Source: Sipunculus nudus (Eukaryota; Annelida; Sipuncula; Golfingiida; Sipunculidae). Taken from it: 64,000 bases of DNA. The notes beneath the pieces are model-generated. The model worked only from the letters and a program-made list of their open reading frames with translations, searched no databases and was not told the origin of the DNA. Shown piece by piece: positions 22,948 through 64,000 of the stretch. The DNA lies in the NCBI GenBank assembly GCA_026874595.1, contig CM049320.1, positions 20,843,714-20,907,713 of the forward strand. Reading direction: 5' to 3'. Position 1 is the stretch's first letter. Each line of letters starts with the position of its first letter. Both the position numbers and the translations under genes were made by a program.

Positions 22948-23017
<70 letters not shown>
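22947..23017. repeat. (TA)n microsatellite
   Basis: Nearly pure TA with one slip. It is immediately followed by the left terminus of the hAT-like element. Confidence 0.95.
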
Positions 23018-23020
<3 letters not shown>

Positions 23021-24051
23021 GGCTGGGTATCGGTCCGCCTCTTCCGATACAATACGTATTGCGATACAGATAATTCGATACCGATACGTATTGACGATAC
23101 GCTCCATTTCTTTGTATATCATTTAATAAATAAAGGCTCGGTTTCTTTTTTACATGTTTTTTATTTTATTTTAATATACAGCATATTTATAACATAGTAC
23201 AATATTGCCTGGGTGATGTCATTTGCCTGTCAGGAAGGCAACCCTGCCCGTCTGGCTCTTGTCCATGGTGTAAGAGTTGTCTCAAATATCCCAGCCGAAG
23301 TAGAAGGCGTACTTGAGGTGGAACTTGTAGGTGGAGCCTCTCCGGTTGACACTTGTCGTGGCGATTTTGAAGCGCCTATGAGATCTATTTTATTATGTCT
23401 TCTCAAATGTGTGTTGATATTTGTAGTTCCTCCGGAACTTGTCACTACCGCTTTGCAAATGTTGCAGTTAGCTTACTTTTCATTTATTTGGATAAAATGC
23501 AGCCATACTTGACTTCTTTTACCTTAAGCATTTTCCGCTCTTTGCTTGGCATGCAAGCCAAATGTCAGAGGGCCTGTTGGCGCTAAGACCTCGGGAGGTT
23601 GAACTATTTTCTGTGGGGGAGGACAGGGGGCCATTTCGAAGGAAGTTCCCCGTGTATCGTTTGTTAAATGGCATAGAATTATCGACATGTAGACAGAAAC
23701 ATTTCCCATTGCCGCATTTATTGAATACTATTGAATAGACTATTAAAATCCCGATCTTCTTTTGCACCCCCCCCCCCCCCACCCCACCCCCAACCCCCGC
23801 TGTTGTATTGCATTTGGTGGGAAGATCACAGGCTGTATTTTTTATGTCATGTAATTACAGAGTTTTGTATATTTCTGCGATTATAAATCCCGTTAGTCAC
23901 TTTCCTTTGATGTCGAACGCGGGAGTTCCCAGTCACCTATGACCGGTGAGAAATTGCTGCTTTAATAAACAAGTAGAGGTAAAATGAAATATAAAGCGAA
24001 ATACGTGCCCTGTCGAGGTCACAGAATATAAATAAATAAATAAATAAATAA

Positions 24052-24101
<50 letters not shown>

Positions 24102-24443
24102 TAACAGTAGCAATATGTGATGTGAGTATCGATTTCATTAATATAGAAGAACGTCAGTAACATTCTCCTATTATCGCTTACATGCGCCGGCTTGTCATGG
24201 CAGTACTGACGTGCATGCGTATATGCATTTCACATCCAGTCTTAAAATCCAAAGTAACAAATATACGGTGGATTTAGCTGTATTAATCACCATGGTTATA
24301 TTTAAAGTTAGAGTTATATCCTATTCGTTATCAATCAATGTTTTACATCGATACGACCAATACAGCACGCAACACATTTCGGTTATCGTATCGACGTCGT
24401 GTATCGATTCGTATCGATATATCGATATATTGATACAGCCCTA
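23018..24443. mobile_element. hAT-like DNA transposon inserted in a (TA)n tract
   Basis: The left tip TAGGGCTGGGTATCG and the right tip (reverse complement TAGGGCTGTATCAATA) are inverted copies. Both ends carry subterminal CGATAC/GTATCG words in several copies, as hAT elements often do. ATATATAT flanks both sides, compatible with an 8-bp duplication but uninformative in a TA tract. It contains a minus-strand BED-finger remnant (23230-23545), (AAAT)n-(TA)n near 24029-24098 and a C-run near 23766. Confidence 0.75.
23230..23545 (-). pseudogene. BED zinc-finger remnant of a hAT transposase
   Basis: The minus strand reads SQVWLHFIQINEK, a stop, then ANCNICKAVV, TSSGGTTNINTHLRRHNKID and a Ser/Thr-Pro-rich tail. 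This is the W..F...(10)C.IC...........HL..H arrangement of BED fingers at the N-terminus of hAT transposases. The in-frame TAA between INEK and ANCNIC and the absence of a catalytic core show that it is dead. Confidence 0.75.
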
Positions 24444-25378
24444 ATATATATATATAGCTATATAGAGCCAATGTATGCGTATATATATATGCAGCACGTT
24501 TCGATCTCTCTAGGTGGCGATTGATAACGCATATATACGCATACTAACGGACGGGGAATTCCAAACTTTTACATCAGTGATAGGGTATTCCTCTGGCAGA
24601 TGACCTCTCAACTTATTATATATGCAGCCCTATAGTATATAGGCCAGATTTTGCTGCATATACGTACCACATACTCATACGTATAATATTGGAATCACAG
24701 GCGTCCGTTTTCTAGCTGCATTACGCATACGTAGTTACTGTAATTTTACAACCCTTAATTTCAAACTGATAATGGTACAATAATACATTATAATATATTA
24801 TTATAGCATGTGGTTTAGAGAGTCACACCCTTCGATCAAGTCATCATGCAGATACGCAGCCATCATACAAAGCCAAGCACATCTTTACACGCTCCTGTAC
24901 AAAAGCTTTGGGACCGATATACTTTCATGACATAATATCTATATAATACAACTTAAAGGCATTTAGATATCTTCTTGTACATACATTGTATTCTGTGTAT
25001 AAACAGGATGGTTCCTGACAATATTTAATCAGTTTATTGTTCATACAGTCTATGTTTTGTTCAGTAATTGTCATTGTATTTTAAATTTTACTTAACATTC
25101 AGGATATGACAAACCACGTTGTGAGGTTTACATGTCATTTGTGATTTACCTGCCCTTCAAGAATTACTTGTTTAAACACTGATATTAGCACTTGTTTGAT
25201 TATTATAGTTCATTTCATTGATGAAATGATTTGACAATTATTGAATACCAACTTTCAATTGTACTCTTAAAGGTTTTTTTTGGGGGGGAGGGGGGGGGGG
25301 AGGGGGTTACCTCCTCCGTTCTATTAGGCTTAACTAAGTACGAGACAGGAGTTAAAGGGGTCTTTTGTGCGGGTGTTA
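24444..25378. other. Non-coding, with TACGCATA-type words
   Basis: No gene recognised. Words such as ATGCGTATATATA, ACGCATATATACGCATA and TACGCATACGTA recur at 24.47-24.73 kb, suggesting a decayed inverted-repeat sequence. A G-rich run lies near 25281-25305. Confidence 0.35.
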
Positions 25379-25463
25379 GACTGGTACCCCGCTCTATTAT
25401 GGCACCGCTGCTCTAGGCCAATCTATGCTTGGCTGAGGGCCATAATAGAGCAGGGTACCAGTC
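25379..25463. mobile_element. 85-bp fold-back element, copy 2
   Basis: GACTGGTACCCCGCTCTATT at the left is inverted at the right (ATAATAGAGCAGGGTACC), flanked by TA on both sides. Arms and length match the copy at 20406-20488; the loop differs. Confidence 0.85.
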
Positions 25464-25473
25464 TAGTGCGGGT

Positions 25474-25587
25474 GTATGCATGCGTGAAAAATCGCTCAGA
25501 TGATTTTGTTAAAGTAACTTGGGTGTTTCCATGTGTCCGTCAGCGTATATATTCGTATATGCGTGAGTGGCGATTTTCACGCATACG
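25474..25587. repeat. Small inverted repeat (GCGTGAAAAATCGC arms)
   Basis: ATGCATGCGTGAAAAATCGC at about 25476-25495 is inverted at about 25570-25586 (GCGATTTTCACGCAT). It directly follows the fold-back element. It could be a separate tiny MITE. Confidence 0.6.
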
Positions 25588-25784
25588 GCCTGAGTGAACT
25601 CGGGGGTTCGGGGAAATTGACGTCTCTTCGCCGTCTGTTTGTGGAAGACCTGCTAGATCCCCTGTACAAATGAATACGTCTGTCAGTTCACGCATATATT
25701 CGCGCACATGCAAACATACCTATTTTTTTACGCATATATAAATACGTATATTACAAGCGTACATGGAAACATACCTTTACATGC

Positions 25785-26445
25785 GATAAACTTGGTGTCA
25801 ACCCGGCTCGCGGTGTACCACTCCTGTAGGTCTGGAGTGTGTGTGTGTGTACGTGTGTGTGTGTACGTGTGTCATGCCCATGGCTGGGCCATAACAAAAA
25901 TCGTCTTCTCTTTTAAATAAATCGGTACCTGCCAAAACTTTTCTCTGAAACCGTTGGCTTACTCCTGCACACGAGTGTTAAAAACATTGGACCGGGCGCG
26001 ATCGAAGGTGACAACATTAACACAGCGTGCACCGTCTGGACCAAAACATATGTCAATCAGGAGATGCCCTGACTGTCTCGGTCCAAAAAAATGTAATACA
26101 TGTTCCTGCTGGCTGAAATATTGCATGTTGTCTCTCGCGCATACGCAAAATCGGACCTTCATGTTATTGTACACAGACACATGAGGACTATGTTTATAAA
26201 CACGCAAAGCCATAACAAGGTGTTAAATATAGCTCAATGGGAGGTAATGAGACCGTGCATGTCCAGGGATAGTTTTGCCTGGACACTTCTGTATGAATCA
26301 AACGTGAACTGACAGTGTGAAAGAATAGGCATAATATTGCTCCTGATTTTGTCCCTTTAAGCCTGCAGAGAGCTCACCCCTGCTGAGATTCAAACTCACG
26401 ATCTTTGAGCTTTGAGCTCGGCCCATAGACTACAAAAGCAGTACT
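25785..26445 (-). mobile_element. tRNA-derived SINE (minus) interrupted by a TTAA element
   Basis: The 3' part (25785-25912) has, in reverse complement, the GGGCATGACACACG..GTACACCG.GAGCCGGGTTGACACC block. The 5' head (26361-26445) has B box GAGTTTGAATC and the CTGCAGGC that precedes TTAA in intact SINEs. Between them lies the element at 25913-26360. A GT-rich stretch (25838-25871) has expanded inside the 3' part. Confidence 0.7.
25913..26360 (+). mobile_element. TTAA-type MITE, copy 1, 5'-truncated
   Basis: It shares with the copy at 38501-39013 the blocks AGTGTTAAAAACA, ACACAG, AGATGCCCTGACTG, AATACATGTTCCTG, CATAACAAGGTGTTAAA, GAAAGAATAGGCATAATATT and the 3' tip TGTCCCTTTAA. Alignment starts near 25928, so about 60 bp at the left are missing, together with adjoining SINE sequence. 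One deletion across the junction explains both. Confidence 0.75.
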
Positions 26446-26521
26446 TGAGCAATACATAGTTTGCAAAACTTCCTTTAATGTTTATCAACTTAAAAATAGT
26501 TATACCCTTGAACGTTCAGCT

Positions 26522-26551
<30 letters not shown>
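26522..26551. repeat. Thirty-base poly-G run
   Basis: The longest pure G tract in the window. It is likely to be unstable and quadruplex-prone. Confidence 0.9.
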
Positions 26552-26552
<1 letters not shown>

Positions 26553-26839
26553 CAACAATTCACTCGGTGTATAAACGTATAACCACATTAATAGATCTCG
26601 ACTTTTTTGCATTATGGTAAAAGAAATCATTTCACCATGCATAATCTACTGGTTAGAGGTTGAAAACACACCAAAGACGTACATGTAGTTATGTATGTAT
26701 AGTAATGAAAGTAGACATAAGTCTTTGAAATATTTTAATATCATTTAAAAAAAAATACATGAACATGAATGCTCTCGTGAAAATTAATGAGCAAAACATT
26801 GGAAAGCGTATGTGCGATGTTAACAAGCGGCTTTATGTT

Positions 26840-27022
26840 GGATTGTAGTTCGGACCCCTGCTTTTATAAACCGCAGAAACCTTTTTTAATGGGTCAAGAC
26901 CAATTTTTGCTGCCTTGCTCCCCCCCCCCCCCCTTCAGGACATGGGCATCTTTAGGTTTTGTCATTAGTCCTTCTGGTTTGGACCCCTCCTTTTCCTAAA
27001 TGCTGGATCCGCACCTGCTCAC
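26840..27022 (-). mobile_element. GGATCC-type MITE, minus strand
   Basis: The reverse complement begins CAGGTGCGGATCCAGCATTT, then AGGAAAAGGAGGGGTCCAA, and contains a G-run. This matches the plus-strand copy at 30317-30492 in its first 40 or so bases. Confidence 0.55.
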
Positions 27023-27179
27023 CACTAGCTGTCCACCCGGACTTTTATTCAAAAGCAAGTAAGACAAATATAGATTCAAACTGGACCAACAATTTAAACG
27101 ATTTGAATTACCAGTATTTCATATTTTCCTTTTTCTAAGTAGTCATCAGAGAGGGCACAAGTTCGTCAAGACTCAGGTG

Positions 27180-27204
27180 CCCCCCCCCCCCCCCCCCCCC
27201 CCCC
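27180..27204. repeat. Poly-C run
   Basis: Twenty-five C in a row, flanked by CAGGTG and GCACACACAG. Confidence 0.9.
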
Positions 27205-28300
27205 GCACACACAGACACGTTCCCCTCGCTTGGTTGGCAGATCATTGTCCACTAAAGGACCTTTAGGTCTGCTTGGATTCCAAAATGTAAACGTTTCAAT
27301 AAATTTGAATTGACTGGTTGCGAGGGCTTCCCATTATAAGCTTTTATATTTGTGTAGGGTTTCGTTGTTGCCTGTAGCTCCTGTCTGGTAAATGCTATCC
27401 AAGCTTGGGACCAATGATGTGTGGTATCCTAAACCCCTTCCAAACGTAAACAAACATGGAGTCTTTCTACATCACTACTTACTGCTATTGGCTACCCCAG
27501 GGCCCGTGTGATATAGAAGATATCCTTATAATCCCCCATTCGGCAGTAAATTAATAGGCCAAGTGCTTAAATAACTTCCTGATAAAATATCTGCTCACAT
27601 ATCACTATTTTACCTGTTACACAGATTGCCTGATTTGCATTCACTTATTCGGGCATTTTCTATAATAATAACCCTTTATTTTCAGTTATTTCATGACAGA
27701 ACATATTAGTCATTTCCTGTAATGACTGGTGGTCATAAGCATTACGCGAACTGCTTGAAAATGTTTAGGCATTTGATGAAATAACTGAATTCATAGATCA
27801 ATTGGCTGTAATACATATCTCAGAACCACTGCAGGCCATCTGATGGCCAAATCTGGAGAGACACCTACTGGGCATTTGATAAACCATGGGCGACGACAGT
27901 TGGCCAGGTTTCAACCCGAAATGAGATCACTAACATTTCATTCATACAGCGTAGCCGGATTAACATCTGTTAAACAATTCGAAAGGGGAAACAGACTATA
28001 TAAAGAATATATAAAAAGCGCCTGGAGATATTTTATGTACTACCATATGATACTATTTTTACATTCATACCATTGCCAAATGTGAGATATATCGCATTAA
28101 AAAAATATTAAAAATGATTTAAAAACTTATATATATATATATATATATTTATCAGCTAGGGATTTGTTATTAAGTTGAAAAGTACACAAATTATTTACGT
28201 TAAAAAAAAACTTAAAGTCTGACGTATATATAGAACCAGTTCTCATTTAGGGGAGTCTGATGTTTGAATGAAAGAAAATCATAGAAAAAGAAGGGATATA
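27205..28300. other. Non-coding, nothing recognised
   Basis: An 80-codon open frame at 27843-28085 has no known domain. A short (TA)n lies at about 28130-28148. Confidence 0.4.
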
Positions 28301-28302
28301 CC

Positions 28303-28304
<2 letters not shown>

Positions 28305-28372
<68 letters not shown>

Positions 28373-28389
28373 TTATTATTATTATTATA
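28305..28389. repeat. (TA)n followed by (ATT)n
   Basis: TA run of about 60 bases to 28368, then ATT units to about 28389. Confidence 0.95.
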
Positions 28390-29089
28390 ATGACCTACAG
28401 TGGATAAGGTATTAGAAACCGAACTGGAACCGACAAACTCGAAAATTTAACATTACTTGGTTATTTGATCTTTATTAAAAACTTATAAGAATATTACATT
28501 CTGTATTATGACTGAATGTGGTCGTACTGGAGGCATGTCCTTTGTGGCCATGCCTTTGATAATATGCACTTTTTTCTTGTACCGTTGGGATACCGAATGG
28601 GGGGGGGGGGGGGTCATAAATGTTCTTATATCTCAATAAATCCAGTTATATTTCAAATTATATTTCGACCTTCGCTTTGACCGATAGCCTGCACAAGGCT
28701 ATAGTCATATATGAAGGTGCGAGGCAGTCAGCACTGGTCCCATATAGGCCCTGGGAGGTCGTACTAGATATAAATATTGCACATTTATCATTTTGGCAAC
28801 TCACTAAAATTAAAGGGAAAAATATAAATTTTTACGTTTGAACTGACACGGTTTAATTTTACGTGCAGATTGACGATACCTTGTGAAGACGTGCATGGAC
28901 TGCTGTGCATATCACTGATTTCTTTCTTTACTTTCATATTTTTTCCCCTTCCTACCGTACTAATACTATTAGTAATAGGTACGGTAAGTAGGCCTAGGTT
29001 GAGATATAGGCTTATCCTTTGAAATTCTTATTGAAATGAGGTCAACACTGGTACAATGTATATTAAAGATTATTTGAAAGTACTGATTG

Positions 29090-29091
<2 letters not shown>

Positions 29092-29139
<48 letters not shown>
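29092..29139. repeat. (TA)n microsatellite
   Basis: Pure TA tract about 590 bp upstream of the ALDH4A1 start codon. Confidence 0.95.
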
Positions 29140-29142
<3 letters not shown>

Positions 29143-29399
29143 CAAAACGTGAATTAATAATTTGTGTATTTATAGGCTACACATGCAATTTATAAATGTA
29201 TATAATAACAACAAAAATGTCCATGTATGTGGTTAAAAATTTTACTAGATGTTGGCAGTCTTGTTCAGCTCACTGACATTGTACCTGGCTTGATTGAGCT
29301 ATCTCTCCGTATCCAGCGCAACATAAACTGTTGACTGCATTGTTTACACCTGGGACAGCATGTGAAGGCGAAAATAAAGTAAATAAACACCCCTTATCA

Positions 29400-29728
29400 C
29401 GTGCGTCCGTAATCAGGGTCTCATTGGCCAAGGCGAGACACACCTACGGAGGCGCGGAGTAATATCAAATATAAACCAAGATAGCACAATAATAATTAGT
29501 AAACAAGTTGTCGTTTCATGGATATTAGAAGAATGCATACACCTAGGTTATAATAAAAATCTATTATACAAAAATTTTAACTTAGCTGTTTCGTGTACCG
29601 TTAAAATAGTATTTAGAACTATTTTGTAAAGCGGGATGTTATGTGTAAACCTGCCATAAGTCGGGCACCGTCCTTGAACGCATGTGCTTTCACCGTTGAT
29701 TCAGACAGACTGCGCCTAAACAGGAAAA
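29400..29728 (+). promoter_or_regulatory. Probable ALDH4A1 promoter / 5' UTR region
   Basis: A CpG-richer patch at about 29400-29460 contains an inverted CCAAT box (CATTGGCCA, about 29422-29430) and GGAGGCGCGGAG, roughly 270-310 bp upstream of the start codon. There is no TATA box in a convincing position. The transcription start cannot be placed from sequence alone. Confidence 0.4.
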
Positions 29729-60944
<31,216 letters not shown>

Positions 60945-63441
60945 ACCATCGCCTGGATCTGCCTTCACATGCCTTCTGTATGATACTCTGAATCTCCTAC
61001 TGCATCGTCATGATTCTCATCACAGTGAATCATTGTGATTATAGCAGCATTATTATAGTCAAAATGTCCTGTATTAGGGCGGTTATTACAAGACCCGTCA
61101 AGCTACAACGAGTATGTTCTGAGAAGGATCATTCTGATATCAGTTCATCAATAACAAATTATAAGATAATGTTAAAGTCTCAAATTTAAATTTTGAATTT
61201 GAAAAATCTCTGGAGATTAATATTAAAATTAATAAAAAAAATTTTCTTAAAATCATGATGATTTCAGTCAAGGTGTAGTACCTTTGAATATAGTGGAACC
61301 CCATCTTGCAACCACCCCACAATTGTGTACACCCTCTTTTCTTGGTCCTGAATACATGATCCAGGTAACTTTGAATTTCACAAATATGACCACACCCACT
61401 TTAATCAGTTGCCAATATGGTTGTAATTGTGGGTTTTGTACTCGCATTGTTCTTGTGAGCAATAATAACATAAATGAGATACACACTATATTATATACAA
61501 TAATGTGAAATTTATTTTTATTATTATCAATATTCAAATGCTTCTAAAGCAATATACTTCCTGCAGGAAAAGAAAGTATTTAATTTATGAAGTAGATGAA
61601 CAGATCATGTAGAAAGTGCTTTGTCTGCTTATCTCAAAAGTCCCACCTTGATGCACTAATCAAAGAGTACTGCATAGACCCAGCAGACGGAGAAAGTTAC
61701 TAAAACATTCTGTATTTAGTCGACAGTTGAGATAAAGCTGCTGAAATAATATTTAGGACCTTTGATAATTTGTGTACTGATGATGCATTTACTATGTTTA
61801 TTTGATATTATAATTTGTTTCTTGGGTTTGATATTCCAGAGTAATGAATCTTTTTTTTAAGGATATTTTTGTAAAATTATTCTCATCTTTTGTATTACTT
61901 TACAGACCAATTCATCTACTTATCTACCCCATCATATCAAATTTTAATAGCAATGTTGCTGAGCAACTTTGTTCAATTCTTTTCTCTGGTTATATACTGC
62001 CAAACTGATATATAATATCACTGTTTCTGTGTTAAAAGATCTGGGTTTCCAGTCAGGTTGAAAAAGAAACAGTATCAGTATTTTGTCTGTCTAGCCATAC
62101 ATTTGTATATTTAATATGGTCACAGTTTACAAAACATTTGAAATAGACAGAAGTTGATGCTACCAAGATCAAGGTGCACATTTATTAACCTAAATTATTA
62201 TTCCTTAGGAAATAAGCCTATTAGCCTTTAATAAGCAATGCATGTGCCTCATACACCAAAGGAAACTATGTTGCAGCTCATTACAGTATGCTGTAATCTG
62301 ACTGGTTGATTGCCCAAGTTGACTGATGTGTCAGGAATTAATAAAGTGACTGTGCACTCAGTCTTAAGCTAAGGTTTTTATATTTGCAGAATGCAGAAAG
62401 CATTGCAGTATTTGTAAATGGAAGGCAGCATGTATTGAGATATTTCATACAGTAGCACGCAAACAAACAGTATTCCATACAAATCTAGCAAAAATCACTT
62501 TATGTATCAATTCATTTTGCAGGATACAAAATGTTGTGAAATATGAAATCTAAGGCCAAGGTACCATATTCATGGAATGCAGCATGCGGAATGCATGTTG
62601 AGAGTTCATATGTATCAGCATAACAACAATGGATACAATGCGGAACCAGCAAAAAATTGTCACATGTACCTATTAATTATGTCCCATATGCAATATAAAC
62701 ACTGGATCAGTGTATATGGAATCTCACTTTACCTTACCGACAGCCTGTCACCCCAAACGGCGATTTTAGATTACCTGAAGACGATCCAGGCCCTATCAGT
62801 TTGTTTTCCAAGGCCCGAGTGTCATGTTGTCATGGCTAACTTTACCTATTTAGTCAATGTCAATTTTTATCCACATTTCGCAAGCCAGATTCTGTGCATA
62901 TAGAACCTGAGCTTAACTTTATTTTTGTAGCCGTCAGTGATATTTTTCTGCATTCCAGAAGCACATGCCTTGCACGCATACCTAGCATTTGAAATCTTAG
63001 CTTTATTTGACATAACTTGGATTTAACTGGACATAGCATTTATCTCCTACAACCAGGGACAGTCAGTAATAAGATGTTGATGGATAATATTGCTGATGAT
63101 TCAGTTTATTTGAAATTATAACAGGTTGGCAATTTTTTACTGATCTTCCATCCTGAGTTCATCTAGTAGTTAGTGAATGCTATATCAGTGGACTCGATCA
63201 TGACCAGTGTTGGTTGCTGTAGCTGTATGTACAGTGTTGTATATGTTATTTGTGTACACATCTTTTACTTGATTACCGGTGGTTCTGGGCCTGCAGCATA
63301 ATAAGTTGACTTTGTTAATTGTTTTTATCACTCATGGAATCTCTGATTTCCATGTACTATGGAGAAGAATTTCTGTGGGTTGTGTTTGTTAATGGATGAA
63401 TGTTAATGTAAGGTTAAAGACTAAGAGGAAGACAAGATCAG

Positions 63442-63494
<53 letters not shown>

Positions 63495-64000
63495 TTACAA
63501 TACATGACAATATATGTCCCAATAAATTTGCCATGTACAGAAAATAGCATAATGAACTGAAACTGCTTGATATAAAAAATCACATTTTCTACGCATTTTG
63601 TATAGGAGTGATGTTTTTGCTTAAGATGCATGATTTAAGGACATGAATGTCAGAGGTTATGAAGTAAAGTCATTATAATTGAGGTTATCCTCTCACACTG
63701 GTAGTAAGTGTGTACCCATGCAGACAGAGAGAGATTAATCAATAGATGATATAAAAATTATCTTTTGACATTACTTGAGATATGAAATCAGTATATAGCT
63801 TGTCAGGAAGACAGAGGTTGGTGGGTTATATTGATGTTATATAATTTTTTGGAATCAGCGTCTCTTAGAGGTGACACATGATGTTATTGTTGTGTGGTTG
63901 GTTCAGCATTTATAATGTGTATATTACACAATGATGCTTTAGTTTGTGCGAGGTGAAGGTATAACTGTAATACAGTGGTTCCTGATCAAACCATAGAAGG
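60945..64000 (+). other. ALDH4A1 3' UTR and downstream sequence
   Basis: The 3' end of the mRNA cannot be fixed from sequence. Candidate AATAAA signals are at 61231, 62340 and 63521. No further gene is recognised; the 108-codon frame at 62577-62903 lacks a known domain. A (TA)n tract occupies 63443-63491. Confidence 0.55.
63443..63491. repeat. (TA)n microsatellite
   Basis: Pure TA tract between AGATCAG and TTAATTACAATAC. Confidence 0.95.

Overview
This is nuclear DNA of an animal. Evidence: a 31-kb split gene with 15 coding exons joined by canonical GT-AG introns, dense (TA)n microsatellites, long G/C homopolymers, tRNA-derived SINEs and many small inverted-repeat DNA transposons. The style of the repeats (internal GACAGACAGACGGAC strings, TTAGCTCA...TGAGCTAA termini) suggests a lophotrochozoan, perhaps a mollusc. 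That placement is an inference from repeat style, not a proof.

Left part (1-29 kb). This stretch is mostly repeats. It holds an intronless, broken copy of METTL4 (4165-5460, + strand) with two frameshifts and a stop just after the catalytic DPPW. Three minus-strand ankyrin exons of a Mind-bomb-like (MIB2-type) E3 ligase lie at 8.4-11.0 kb; one carries a one-base frameshift, and a weak RING-like remnant lies at 6.7 kb. A THAP-type zinc finger at 21.4 kb has lost three of its four zinc ligands and is split by a (TA)n tract. Around these are inverted-repeat elements at 8935-9940, 12080-13334 (hAT-like), 15485-16136, 17024-18617 and 23018-24443 (hAT-like with a BED-finger remnant), a pair of 83-85 bp fold-back elements, and several minisatellites.

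Right part (29.7-61 kb). This is one complete gene, ALDH4A1 (mitochondrial delta-1-pyrroline-5-carboxylate dehydrogenase), on the + strand. The 15 exons I assembled keep frame across every junction and give a 560-residue protein, against 563 in human. The mitochondrial leader, catalytic Glu311 and Cys345 and substrate-anchoring loop are all present. Its introns carry the same SINE and TTAA-type element families as the left part. Intron 7 holds a nested insertion with a readable target duplication. Intron 12 holds a roughly 4-kb composite of two tandem arrays built around the palindrome GGTGGCGCCACC.

From 60945 to the end is 3' UTR and/or downstream sequence with candidate AATAAA signals and no further gene that I recognise. 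I see no operon, CRISPR, rRNA gene or genuine tRNA gene. The most unusual structures are the 1.6-kb inverted-repeat element with nine copies of a GTAACGGTGTCGAG-like motif, the 1-kb TTGGT/ACCAA palindrome array, and the GGTGGCGCCACC arrays.
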